Of a stretch of 64,000 nucleotides of DNA, positions 53,632 through 62,345 are shown one piece after another; the first letter of the stretch is position 1; each line of letters begins with the position of its first letter. The stretch lies in contig CAVZAE010000001.1 of NCBI GenBank assembly GCA_963773195.1, forward strand, positions 25,729 to 89,728, given 5' to 3'. Origin of the DNA: CAIWHR01 sp963773195 (GTDB taxonomy: Bacteria; Pseudomonadota; Gammaproteobacteria; Burkholderiales; Casimicrobiaceae). The notes under the pieces are model-generated. The model had not been told where the DNA came from, did no database searches, and worked only from the letters and a program-made list of their open reading frames with translations. Position numbers and translations under genes: made by a program.

Positions 53632-53754
53632 GCGCGTTGCGGCCGTTGTTCCAGTCCCGTTGCCGCAGTCGATTCCGACCTCCGTAGTTTCTCCCGTTTG
53701 GCTCTGACTGGCCGTCCCCCGGGCGAATGGCCGAGCATCCATACGAGGATCATC

Positions 53755-55155
53755 ATGTCCTTTTCTACACTCGGCCTGTCCGAAGCGCTGCTGCGCGCGG
53801 TCGCCGATCAGGGTTACACCGTTCCCACGCCCATTCAGAGGGAGGCCATTCCCGCCGTTCTCGCGGGCGGCGATTTGCTGGCCGGAGCGCAAACGGGAAC
53901 CGGCAAGACCGCGGGATTCGTGCTGCCCATGTTGCAGCGCCTGTCCGCCCAGCCGTCACCGTATCCGGCTCGCGCCCGCAAACCGCTGCGCGCACTGATC
54001 CTCACGCCGACACGCGAATTGGCCGCACAGGTCGAAGGGTCCATCACGACCTACGGCAAGCATCTGAAGGTCGCGTCGATGGCGATGTTCGGCGGCGTGG
54101 GATTGCCTCCGCAAACAGCGCGGCTCAGACGCGGCGTCGACATCCTTGTCGCGACGCCCGGTCGGCTGCTCGACCATCATGGGCAGGGCAACGTCGACTT
54201 GTCCCGTGTCGAGATCTTCGTGCTCGACGAGGCGGACCGCATGCTCGACATGGGCTTCATCCCGGACGTCAAACGCGTGCTCGCGTTGCTCCCGAAGCAG
54301 CGCCAGAACCTGCTGTTCTCGGCCACGTTTTCGGCCGAGATCAAAGCGTTCGCGGAGAAGCTCCTCGACCGGCCGCGCACCATCGAAGTCACGCCGCCCA
54401 ACTCCACCGTCGATGCGATCGCGCAACGAGTGCATCCCGTGAACCGCGACGACAAGAGCAGGGTGCTGGCATTCCTGGTGGGCCACCATCGTTGGCGGCA
54501 GGTCCTGGTATTCACGCGGACCAAGCACGGCGCCGACAAGCTCGTGAGCTCGCTCCACCGCGACGGCATCCGCGCGGTGGCCCTGCACGGCAACAAGAGC
54601 CAGAACGCGCGCACGCGCGCGTTGGCCGACTTCAAAGCCGGCGCGGTCGAGGTCATGGTCGCCACGGACATTGCGGCACGCGGCATCGATATCGACCAGC
54701 TGCCTCATGTCGTCAACTACGATCTCCCCAATGTGCCGCACGACTACATCCATCGCATCGGCCGCACGGGACGCGCAGGGGCCGAGGGCGAGGCGATCTC
54801 ATTGGTATGCGTCGATGAGCATGCGTTTCTGCGCGATATCGAGCGCCTGATCAAACGCTCGATCCCGCGCCAAGTGGTCCCCGGTTTCGAGCCGGACCCG
54901 AACGCCGTCGCGCAACCGGTATTTACGCAACGCGGACGTGGACAGAGGCAAGGTCAGTGGCCGGGCGCGCAGGAAGAGCGTGGCAAACGCCACGCTCCCC
55001 GTCATGCACCCGTCAACGGCGCCGCCCGGCGTCGCGACGCTAGCCAATCGCGGTTCGGGAGTTCCACGCCCGGCCCAAGTTCTTCGCGCAGACGAGAAGT
55101 CGGCCACGCCAGCGCGCCAGCCTTGTCGCACTCGCGCTCCAAGACGAAGCACTAA
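53755..55155 (+). CDS. rhlE: DEAD-box RNA helicase RhlE
   Basis: 466 residues. Full set of motifs: Q motif (GYTVPTPIQREAIP), Walker A AQTGTGKT, PTRELA, GG, TPGRLLD, VLDEADRMLDMGF, SAT, then the second RecA domain ending HRIGRTGRAGAEG. The C-terminal 90 residues are Arg/Gln/Ser-rich (RGRGQRQGQWPGAQEERGKR), an RNA-binding tail. Helps rRNA folding and mRNA decay, especially in cold. ATG at 53755. Confidence 0.94.
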   Translation: MSFSTLGLSEALLRAVADQGYTVPTPIQREAIPAVLAGGDLLAGAQTGTGKTAGFVLPMLQRLSAQPSPYPARARKPLRALILTPTRELAAQVEGSITTYGKHLKVASMAMFGGVGLPPQTARLRRGVDILVATPGRLLDHHGQGNVDLSRVEIFVLDEADRMLDMGFIPDVKRVLALLPKQRQNLLFSATFSAEIKAFAEKLLDRPRTIEVTPPNSTVDAIAQRVHPVNRDDKSRVLAFLVGHHRWRQVLVFTRTKHGADKLVSSLHRDGIRAVALHGNKSQNARTRALADFKAGAVEVMVATDIAARGIDIDQLPHVVNYDLPNVPHDYIHRIGRTGRAGAEGEAISLVCVDEHAFLRDIERLIKRSIPRQVVPGFEPDPNAVAQPVFTQRGRGQRQGQWPGAQEERGKRHAPRHAPVNGAARRRDASQSRFGSSTPGPSSSRRREVGHASAPALSHSRSKTKH

Positions 55156-55512
55156 AGATCGGTACGAGAAACTCGAAGTTCCGACAGTAGGGGCGGAATC
55201 TTCAGAGCGAGAATCATGCGGGGTTCGGACCTGGCCAGCGCCTGAGTCAACAGCACCTGACCGCCGTGCGCGGCATCCATCACCCGGGCAGCGCAGTTCA
55301 CGGCCGGCCCAAAATCAGTCGCCGTCGCGCGCCTCGGCTGTGCCGCAGTGAAGGCCGCAGCGCATCTTCAGCGCGAGGTCAGATTCGCGGGCCAGTGCTT
55401 GAATGCCTCGCTGCAGCTCGATCGCGGCCGATAGCGCCTCGAAGGGATCTTCGAACGCGGCATAGAGACCGTCACCGGTGGTCTTTACGACGTGGCCGCG
55501 TCTTTCGCCGAA
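55152..55512 (-). pseudogene. Fossil class III adenylate/guanylate cyclase domain
   Basis: Minus-strand reading gives GHVVKTTGDGLYAAFEDPFEA, AAIELQRGIQALARESDLAL, MRCGLHCGTAEARDGD, then after a TGA and a frame change FGPAVNCAARVMDAAHGGQV, the hallmark order of the class III cyclase domain. The first third of the domain is missing and the remaining part is interrupted. The gene ends in the rhlE 3' end. Not expected to work. Confidence 0.66.
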
Positions 55513-55761
55513 GCGTTACGGTACCGGACACGTGCACTTCCGCGTTTTACGGGGGTCCGCTAAACCCAGGCATGGTCGCGACCGGCGTCATCGTCGCAAA
55601 CGGCGGTTGGGCCTTCAAACGCACCGCTTGCCGCAGCGCACGCACGTCCGCCTGCATCGCCTAGCAAGGTCGCAAGTGCGCATCTGCATTTGAAGCCGAA
55701 CGCGAATCACTCACATGTCCTTTTGAGCTTGAATGGGAGCCTCGCTGGCCGAAAATTTCAC
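55513..55761. other. Gap with no supported gene
   Basis: About 250 bases between the cyclase fossil and the DUF2975 promoter. Short frames only, with nothing recognisable; may be further decayed sequence. Confidence 0.35.
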
Positions 55762-55794
55762 TTGACGATAATCGATAAGTGGCATATCGTTTAT
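55762..55794 (+). promoter_or_regulatory. Promoter and palindromic operator of the DUF2975/XRE operon
   Basis: TTGACG (55762-55767) and TATCGT 17 bases later. ATAATCGAT (55768-55776) and ATCGTTTAT (55786-55794) form an inverted repeat across the spacer and -10. The AT-rich patch stands out from its surroundings. A likely site for the small XRE protein encoded in the operon. Confidence 0.52.
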
Positions 55795-55825
55795 CATTAC
55801 GTGACTTTTTTTGTGGAGTCATCTG

Positions 55826-56344
55826 GTGAAACGTTCCTCCGTCCTACCTTTGGCTTGGATCACGTTGCGCAGCCTGATCGTCGCCAATTGGGTAGCTGGT
55901 GCGCTGATCTTCTCGTTGCTGCTGATGAGTTTTAAGGCCGAGGAATGGACGTGGCGAGCGCTCGGTGTCGGCAGCATTGCCGATCATGAGGGCATCGTCG
56001 CTGGAATGCGCTCGATCATGGTGATCGGGATCGTATCGGTGCCGATCGCCTACGCGGTCTTCAGCCAGCTTGCGCGCATCGTCAAATCGGTTCGCGCCGG
56101 GGAGCCCTTTACCGTGGAGAATGCCGGGCGGCTGAAGGTCATCGCCTGGGCGCTTCTCGCGCTTGAAGTGCTTCACATCTGCGTGGTCGCGATTGCTTCC
56201 GCCGTGTCGACCAAAGAAGTGCCGCTGCACATCAGCGGCAATTTCAACCTCTCCGGCTGGCTCGCAATCCTGCTTCTGTTCGTCCTGGCGCAGGTCTTCC
56301 TGGAAGGCGCACGGATGCACGAAGACCTTGAGGGCACCGTCTGA
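55826..56344 (+). CDS. DUF2975 membrane protein
   Basis: 172 residues from a GTG at 55826 with GGAG 7 bases upstream. Four hydrophobic segments (IVANWVAGALIFSLLLM, RSIMVIGIVSVPIAYAVF, VIAWALLALEVLHICVVAI, GWLAILLLFVLAQVF) and the conserved RAGEPFTVENAGRLK loop between the second and third. DUF2975 proteins are usually paired with a small XRE regulator, as here; function unknown. The stop touches the next ATG. Confidence 0.84.
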   Translation: MKRSSVLPLAWITLRSLIVANWVAGALIFSLLLMSFKAEEWTWRALGVGSIADHEGIVAGMRSIMVIGIVSVPIAYAVFSQLARIVKSVRAGEPFTVENAGRLKVIAWALLALEVLHICVVAIASAVSTKEVPLHISGNFNLSGWLAILLLFVLAQVFLEGARMHEDLEGTV

Positions 56345-56580
56345 TGGCCATTGTCGTCAAGCTCGACGACCTGCTGTACGAGCGGCGCATGACCCTGACG
56401 GAGCTCGCCGAACGGATCGATATCGCGCTGCCCAATCTGTCGATCCTAAAGACCGGCAAGGCGCGTGCAATCCGCTTCTCGACACTGGACGCGATCTGCG
56501 ACGCGCTCGCCTGCCAGCCCGGCGATGTTCTTGAATTCCACGCCGATTCCCGCGCGACCAAGCGTTCGCGCGCCGCTTAA
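56344..56580 (+). CDS. Small XRE-family regulator (YozG-like)
   Basis: 78 residues forming one helix-turn-helix: VVKLDDLLYERRMTLTELAERIDIALPNLSILKTGKA and STLDAICDALACQPGDVLE. This is the typical partner of DUF2975 proteins, coupled to it by an overlapping start. Likely represses its own operon through the palindrome at 55768-55794 (inference). Confidence 0.9.
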   Translation: MAIVVKLDDLLYERRMTLTELAERIDIALPNLSILKTGKARAIRFSTLDAICDALACQPGDVLEFHADSRATKRSRAA

Positions 56581-56595
56581 GTCTGGAGAATTGCC

Positions 56596-57039
56596 ATGGC
56601 TTCAATTGCCGCCTCCGCTTCACGGCCGGGAACGAACAACACCGAAGATGAAGTGTCGCTCGCCCGGCTTTACGTACTGCGCGCGACCTACCTTCTTCTC
56701 GTCGTCGGGCTGGGAGCAACGATCGTGCCTCCACTAATCAATCATGCGCCAATGGCGCGAGGCGTGATCCCGAGCCTGCTCGGCGGCGTGTGGCTGCTGG
56801 CCTTCATCGGCCTCAAATACCCGCTGCAGATGCTTCCGCTGCTGATGTTCGAATTTGCCTGGAAGACCATCTGGCTGCTCGCCTTCGGTCTCCCACAGTG
56901 GTCCGCCGGGCAGGTGCCGCCGACCTTCGCCGAGGACTTCCAGAGTATCGCCTTCGGCGTAGTTCTGATGCCGATCGTAATCCCGTGGGGCTACGTTTAT
57001 CGCCACTACATCAGACAGCCGGCAGCCCGTTGGCGCTGA
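56596..57039 (+). CDS. Membrane protein in the DUF2975 operon
   Basis: 147 residues; GGAG lies 8 bases upstream of the ATG. Polar N-terminus (about 25 residues) then four hydrophobic segments (YLLLVVGLGATIVPPLI, VIPSLLGGVWLLAFIGL, MLPLLMFEFAWKTIWLLAF, SIAFGVVLMPIVIPWGYVY). I recognise no named family. Follows the XRE gene after 15 bases, so it is the third member of the operon. Confidence 0.68.
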   Translation: MASIAASASRPGTNNTEDEVSLARLYVLRATYLLLVVGLGATIVPPLINHAPMARGVIPSLLGGVWLLAFIGLKYPLQMLPLLMFEFAWKTIWLLAFGLPQWSAGQVPPTFAEDFQSIAFGVVLMPIVIPWGYVYRHYIRQPAARWR

Positions 57040-57128
57040 TTGGCACGTGTCCGCTTCTGGCCGGTCAGCGACGGTCAAGTGAAAGGGCGGGATCGACCCG
57101 ACGCTGACTCTCAATGCGCGTCTCAGAC

Positions 57129-57914
57129 TCAATAGACGGCCCTGTCGCGGTTCGTTGCCTTGTCCAATCCCTTGGCCGTGCCTATGCCCTTAACGTTCTT
57201 GAGGATGGTCCCATCCAGGTCGGCCTCGGTGAAATCGGCGCCTGCGACATCTGCACCGGTCAAATTGGCGCCAGACAGCTTTGCTCGGAACAAGTTGGCA
57301 CCGGTCAGGTTTGCTCCACTGAGATCGGCAAACATCATGACTGCCCGATTTAGGTTCGCCTCGCGCAGATTGGCTCCTGTCAGTTTCGCGCCGCTAAGGT
57401 CCGTGCGCATCTGGCCCATGCCCTGATTCTTGATATCCACACCGAGGTTGGCTTGACTCAGATCTGCGTCGCGAAGGTCTGCCCCGGGCAGGTCAGCGAT
57501 CATGCGCACGCCGGATAGGTTCGCGCCCACGAAGTTCGGCCTGTCTTTCACCTGTCCACCCAGTATCACCAGGCCGAGCATGCTGCTGCCGGAAAGGTCG
57601 GCGCCGGCGAAGGTGGCGCCCATAAGCCAGGCGCCGTTCAGATTCGCACGCACGAGTTTCGCCTCGGCAAGATTGGAGGATACCAATCGAGAAGCAAACA
57701 GATTCGCGCCGGAGAGGTTGGCACGCTTGAAATCAACGTTGCTGAGATCGAGGTCCGAAAGATCCTTGCCCGCCAGATCGGCGGGTCTCTCCCTGTCTGC
57801 CTTTGCCAGGAGTTCACGCACCTGGTCGGCAGTGAAGTCGGATGCCTGCGAAAGAGTCGAAGCACTCAGCCCAACGGCGACAAGGAGGATCCAGTGGAAG
57901 CACCGCTTTTTCAT
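57129..57914 (-). CDS. Exported pentapeptide-repeat protein
   Basis: 261 residues. Signal peptide to about residue 24 (LSASTLSQA). From about residue 50 the chain is a run of A(D/N)LSG-type five-residue repeats (NLSGANLFASRLVSSNLAEA, ADLSGANLTGANLFRAKLSG) with one interruption (DRPNFVGANLSG and DIKNQGMGQ), giving a four-sided beta-helix. Periplasmic by its signal; function unknown. Its start overlaps the stop of an upstream minus-strand open frame (ATGA). Confidence 0.9.
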   Translation of the reverse strand: MKKRCFHWILLVAVGLSASTLSQASDFTADQVRELLAKADRERPADLAGKDLSDLDLSNVDFKRANLSGANLFASRLVSSNLAEAKLVRANLNGAWLMGATFAGADLSGSSMLGLVILGGQVKDRPNFVGANLSGVRMIADLPGADLRDADLSQANLGVDIKNQGMGQMRTDLSGAKLTGANLREANLNRAVMMFADLSGANLTGANLFRAKLSGANLTGADVAGADFTEADLDGTILKNVKGIGTAKGLDKATNRDRAVY

Positions 57915-58183
57915 AAGACAAGTCGTCGTTCGGAGAGGCGATCTCGATCAACGGAATCTGATCGACCGAGTACCTCAAGTCTACGCTCCAGCTCCTCCTC
58001 GTCGCGCCCGCGTTGAGGCGGCGCCTGCAGGCGAGTCGAGCGCCAACGGGACTCGCCGCCGAACGGCTGAAGGGCCGCGGGTGGTGTTTCCTCGGCAGTG
58101 CGCATTGTCGGAGAAGACCCACTGACCGCTATCGGGTGTTGGGCGAGCTGTCCGCTTCCGCCCGTTAGCAGTCTGTCCGCCAC
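57911..58183 (-). CDS. Possible small gene coupled to the pentapeptide protein
   Basis: Up to 90 residues, or 64 from an inner ATG. The stop overlaps the downstream ATG (ATGA), the main argument for its being real. Charged C-terminus (GRDEEELERRLEVLGRS). No recognised family, weak ribosome site, and the 5' part overlaps a repeat element. Low confidence. Confidence 0.28.
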   Translation of the reverse strand: MADRLLTGGSGQLAQHPIAVSGSSPTMRTAEETPPAALQPFGGESRWRSTRLQAPPQRGRDEEELERRLEVLGRSDSVDRDRLSERRLVL

Positions 58184-58208
58184 GACCCCTCTCGACGCGA
58201 AGCGGACA
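58149..58208. repeat. 60-base element with 10-base terminal inverted repeats
   Basis: TGTCCGCTTC (58149-58158) and GAAGCGGACA (58199-58208) are perfect inverted repeats. The same TGTCCGCTTC occurs alone at 57048-57057, and GAGCGGACA at about 62291-62299. Resembles dispersed intergenic repeats of proteobacteria. Confidence 0.45.
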
Positions 58209-58340
58209 CTGTGAACGTACCTAGCGGATCGCAGAAAAACAAATCGCCGCCGCGCGGACGGGGATCAAGGGTTGGGGCTCGACCGCGATGCGAGATCGAA
58301 AGTCCGGCCGATCAATGTTATCGGTTGCCGCGACGCGCCT

Positions 58341-58835
58341 CTAGTGCACCTGTACGTTACCTTGCTCAACTGGAGTGGTGGCAAAGACACCGAGCCCAGT
58401 GCACCCCGGATCGGCGGGGCCGAAAAAAAATGTTAACGAGATCAGGTCGGGTGACGCATTGAAGCCTTCACGATTATCGATCACCTGAAACACGATGTGG
58501 GACCCAACAGCGAAGAACGGCGGAGTGGCTGGGCTGATGTCCGTCACAACGCCACTCATCGTGGCTACATTGCCCAACACCTCCAGGCAATCGATAGTGC
58601 CGTGCCAGCTGACGCCCGCGTTGCGGCTGTGAGCTTCTGTTTGACCGCTCGTAACGCCCGAGCTGTCCGTTCCTGCGTTGAAGGTGAATGTACGCAACTC
58701 ACCCGAGACATCGATATGACCCGAGCCCGTCGCCGAGGCGACAATGCCGCTGCCGTCAGCGCTGGCCATTCCCGGGTTCAATGCCAACGCCGCCGCGAGC
58801 GCGGTGCCTGACACAACTGTCCTAGAGAAGTTCAT
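58341..58835 (-). CDS. Exported protein of unknown function
   Basis: 164 residues from the ATG at 58835, which has GGAGG upstream. Signal peptide to about residue 26 (LALNPGMASA). The mature part is Gly/Ser/Thr-rich and strand-like (GSGHIDVSGELRTFTFNAG, HIVFQVIDNREGFNASPDLI), with two cysteines (DCLEVLG, GCTGLG), suggesting a beta-sandwich. No named family. Confidence 0.62.
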   Translation of the reverse strand: MNFSRTVVSGTALAAALALNPGMASADGSGIVASATGSGHIDVSGELRTFTFNAGTDSSGVTSGQTEAHSRNAGVSWHGTIDCLEVLGNVATMSGVVTDISPATPPFFAVGSHIVFQVIDNREGFNASPDLISLTFFFGPADPGCTGLGVFATTPVEQGNVQVH

Positions 58836-59538
58836 GCCTGCCTCCGTCGATTGAGTACGCAAACACGCTGTTGACCCGACAGCCCGTTCTACTCGCGGAC
58901 CATCGCTCACCCTCCCCAGACGGATGTGACACCGGCGTTTTTGTAGCAGAGGCCGGCTCGCGCCGACCTCCTTACAGCCGTTTTGCTTGGTGGTCGTCCT
59001 CGCCTTCGTCTTCGCTGGACCGGCCGACAGCCTGACAGCCGCTGCAAGCATGGACGCCGCGCCATGTTTGAAACGCATAACTGGTCACCCTCTGTGTGTT
59101 TGGGCGGAGCCATGAGGCTAGGCGTCGGTGGTTGCATCGTCGTGACGCAGCACTCGCGTTCGGGTGTGCGCGCCGGCGCCCCGCACGGCCGCAAATTGCT
59201 GCCGGCAATCGGGCGTGCTTGGGTTGCACGACGGCATACTGCGCTCCCGACCATAGGCGACGCCAGTGCCAAGTTTCGTCAGAAAGTCGTCAGGATCTCG
59301 TCAGGATCTCAAGCTGTTCCTGAGAGGGGTTAGGGATACACACGCGCTTAATCGGCTGGGTCACTAGTGGGGATTTCTCGAACACGGCTTCGTGAGTGAC
59401 GATCAGGTGATTGGAGTCGTTACATTTCGCGGTGTCTTCAGGACCGGGCCGCCGTCGAAGGAATAACCTGTCGCGGCAACCCGGTGCATTTGAAGGAGTT
59501 CGCCCTTCGCTCATGCCAGCCCTAGGTTTGGCTGGACT
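58836..59538. other. Gap with no supported gene
   Basis: About 700 bases. Open frames on both strands look accidental (no ribosome sites, no recognisable content). A short tandem repeat, GTCAGGATCTC twice, lies near 59290-59310. Possibly decayed sequence. Confidence 0.35.
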
Positions 59539-60408
59539 TTATGTCGGCGTGGCGGCCGCCGCGCGGCCGCGCCACATCGCATATGGAACGATCGTGAAAG
59601 CGGACAGCACGAAGGTCGCGAGTACGGCCGCGACCACGGGTGCGGCCGCGTCGTTGAGCGTCGCGACCAGCAGCGCGAGGCCTGCGTTGCGCGCGCCGCT
59701 GAATATGGCGGTCGCCGTGCGCGTCGTCGGGTCCGGTCCGCCCAGCCCGTGGCCGGCGGCCAGCGACAGCATCGTGATGGCGATCACCGCGGCCGCCACG
59801 CGCAGGCCCGCCCCGCCTATGGTCTCCCACACGTCGACCAGCACGAGCACGACGAGCGCGAGGAGCAGGAGTGTCGCCAAGGTGCGGATCGCAGGCTCGA
59901 ACGATCGGATGCCCGCGTGCCAGAAGCGCCTCGCCAGCATGCCGAGGCCGAGTGGCAGGAGTTGCACGACAAACACCTGTCGCGCGAGATCGCGCGGGTC
60001 GATGGTCGTCGCGCCACCGTAATACTCGTCCAATGCTGCGACGCCGAGCGGCATCGAAAGAATGGCGATGATGGCGAGCGCGATGTGCAGCGCCTGCGCG
60101 AACGCTGCGTGCCCGCCAGCGCGGAGCGTTCGCCGCAGCGCCACGGGCGCGCCGGGCGAGATGGCCATCAACATGATCCCGACCTCGGCGGAACGGGGGA
60201 CGTCGAATGCCCGCGCGACGATCCACGCAATGACGGGGACGGCGACGAGCACCGAGAACAACGCCCTGGCCACGAGGCGCGGACGTTCGATCACCCACCG
60301 GAAGTCCCTCGGCACAGCGGAAAGTCCGAGGTCGAACATGACCGCGAACAGTGTCGCAGCCGCTGCGAAGGAGAGCAGCCAATCGGGAATGGGTCCAGCG
60401 ATGTTCAT
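59539..60408 (-). CDS. Bile acid:sodium symporter family transporter
   Basis: About 289 residues from the ATG at 60408; the frame is open further to 60465. Nine or so hydrophobic segments of the BASS fold: VMFDLGLSAVPRDFRWVIERP, IMLMAISPGAPVALRRTLRAGG with the conserved Gly/Pro region, and GARNAGLALLVATLNDA for the Na+-site crossover. Substrate (organic acid, sterol or similar) unknown. Not in an operon. Confidence 0.86.
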   Translation of the reverse strand: MNIAGPIPDWLLSFAAAATLFAVMFDLGLSAVPRDFRWVIERPRLVARALFSVLVAVPVIAWIVARAFDVPRSAEVGIMLMAISPGAPVALRRTLRAGGHAAFAQALHIALAIIAILSMPLGVAALDEYYGGATTIDPRDLARQVFVVQLLPLGLGMLARRFWHAGIRSFEPAIRTLATLLLLALVVLVLVDVWETIGGAGLRVAAAVIAITMLSLAAGHGLGGPDPTTRTATAIFSGARNAGLALLVATLNDAAAPVVAAVLATFVLSAFTIVPYAMWRGRAAAATPT

Positions 60409-60563
60409 GGTTATGTTATCGCTCAGAAATTCCACCGCCGAAACCATCAGGATTGCCACGCGCAAAAGTGGCCGTCAGCAGACTGTCGCCAACGACTGCT
60501 ATCGACCGAAGCTGACTTCCGTGATCCCAGGAGTGATAACGGCGCTTCAACACGAGCGATTCT

Positions 60564-61223
60564 TCATTTGCCGTGGGTGGGTAGCGACTCGCGTGCGTGT
60601 GCGAGCACAGCGTCGAGCGCGCGCGGAACGCGGCGCAGCTCAAGTGCGTTTGTCAGCAATGCACCGTAGCGAATCTTGCGCCGCGCCCGCGTGCCCATGA
60701 ACCGCCGCAGCTGGGCATGCCCTTCCCTCGCACGCTGAGCGGGTTGGTCCTGAAAGCGGCGGAAAGACTCGAGCTCGCCTTGAGCAGCAAGCAGCCGCTC
60801 GACCGCGGGGGCGCCAAGCGCGCGGATAAGTTCGTCTTCGAGGTCCGCGTCGCACACGAAAAATCCAAGCGCCTCCGCGCCCGCGCGACCGAGGTTCGTT
60901 CCAAGCCCCACGCGCTCGAGACTGCGCCAAAGGTGCTGTTCCTCGTTTGCGTCGACCAATCCCGCCAACCGCACTCCTAGCCCTGGCGGGCCCAATGCCT
61001 CCAGGAACTTGCCGGTGTTCGTCGCGCCGCCGATGGGAAGGATGACGATCCGCTCGGCCGCGAGGTTCAAGCCGCGCCGATGCGCGAGTGCCTCAAGGGC
61101 TGCTTGATCGCTCCAGCCCTCCACGAGGATCGCCACGATCGCACCGCTGCGCACAACCATCTTGCGGGCCGCTTCTGGGGTCAGCGGCGGCCGGGGACCA
61201 AAGGCTTCATCGATCGTGGGCAT
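60564..61223 (-). CDS. TOPRIM-domain protein, OLD-like without ATPase
   Basis: 219 residues. One TOPRIM domain: VAILVEGWSDQAALEALA (catalytic Glu), VILPIGGATNTGKF, and the acidic pair in LAGLVDANEEQ; then FFVCDADLEDELIRAL, typical of the C-terminal part of OLD-family nucleases. The N-terminal ABC ATPase of OLD proteins is absent and no such gene is alongside. Cuts or joins nucleic acid by analogy, perhaps in defence or repair. Confidence 0.82.
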   Translation of the reverse strand: MPTIDEAFGPRPPLTPEAARKMVVRSGAIVAILVEGWSDQAALEALAHRRGLNLAAERIVILPIGGATNTGKFLEALGPPGLGVRLAGLVDANEEQHLWRSLERVGLGTNLGRAGAEALGFFVCDADLEDELIRALGAPAVERLLAAQGELESFRRFQDQPAQRAREGHAQLRRFMGTRARRKIRYGALLTNALELRRVPRALDAVLAHARESLPTHGK

Positions 61224-61670
61224 CGAGCGGGCATTATGCGTACGGTGCAGGAATCACGTTAACCCGCTGGGCGTGATGCCGATAGGGCGCGGGAGCCGAC
61301 GTACAACAGACTGATCCGCGCTCCACCGATGCGCCCGACGACCGGTCGGCAAACGCGCCCGCGGCAGTCGTTGCGATGTTGCCCGTTGTCTGTTGAAACG
61401 CCGTTGCAGCCGCCGCGCACGCACCCGCCGAAATTCGACTATCTAGAGGCGTTTTTGGTCGTCGGAACTCTCCGACACGCAAATCCGAACATCCCCGATG
61501 CCGTCGGAACAACCAAAGGGTCTAAATAGAGTTGGTGTCGAGGTTTCCGAAGGAACACCACCGGCACGCGTGGCCGAAGGTGTGGTGAAGGCGTTGGCCG
61601 TCGACGATTTGAGCCTCTCGGCGGCGTACCGGCCCCGCGGTCCCGCATGTCGCTTTTTATGGAGATTGCG
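61224..61670. other. Gap with no supported gene
   Basis: About 450 bases between the TOPRIM gene and the next exported protein. Nothing recognisable on either strand; the last 40 bases hold the ribosome site of the following gene. Confidence 0.35.
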
Positions 61671-62084
61671 ATGAGCAAATTGCGCTTGGCAGTCGTACTG
61701 CCAGCCTTCGCTGTCGGGCTGGCGCTTCCCGCATGGGCGGCGAATACATCGAGCGAGCAAAACCCCAGTTCCGCCACCGCTGCACAACCCGAGCAGGCGC
61801 GTACCGACTCGCCTTCCAAGGACATGGACTCATCCAAGGGACCCGAGTCCACAAAGAGCTCGGGCGCTTCGGTCAAAGGGAAGAACACCAAGAGCCATGG
61901 GCCCACGGCCGTGATGGATCGAGCCACCCCCACGGAAAAGTCCCCGGCAACGCAAGCCAACTCGGCGAAGCATCCACCGACCGGTCGGATGGATCAGGCC
62001 ACGCCTGAGCAGAAGTCGCCTAGCGCGACGTCAAACCCGACGCAGGCCAGTGGCAACGAAAGTGAGGCGCCCGCGCCCAAGTGA
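61671..62084 (+). CDS. Exported low-complexity protein with an internal repeat
   Basis: 137 residues; TGGAGAT lies 6 bases before the ATG. Signal peptide to about residue 23 (LALPAWA). The mature chain is Ser/Thr/Pro/Lys-rich and disordered. A unit of about 21 residues occurs twice: GPTAVMDRATPTEKSPATQA and PPTGRMDQATPEQKSPSATS. No family recognised. Confidence 0.66.
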   Translation: MSKLRLAVVLPAFAVGLALPAWAANTSSEQNPSSATAAQPEQARTDSPSKDMDSSKGPESTKSSGASVKGKNTKSHGPTAVMDRATPTEKSPATQANSAKHPPTGRMDQATPEQKSPSATSNPTQASGNESEAPAPK

Positions 62085-62345
62085 AACCGTTGCCGTTCAA
62101 ATCGAGCACAGGCGGAACCTGAGAGGGAAATGGAGGGGGTTGCCGCCATACCGCGGCCGCCGGTCCCACGGATGAGCTTTGCCTGTCGAGCCCGGCGCTC
62201 TAGAGTCCAGCCGTCCGACGCACTTGACCGTCCGCTTCGCCGCGTTTGCGGTCATTGCGCCCGCGCCCGTCAACCGGCGCTATCGGCCAGGAGCGGACAT
62301 TGCCGCAGCCGAGCCCTCCAGCATCACGACACACCTGACGAGATC

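Noticed and set aside
58907..59333. Overlapping open frames on both strands in the 58.8-59.5 kb gap
   Set aside because: No ribosome sites, no family resemblance and mixed composition; treated as non-coding.
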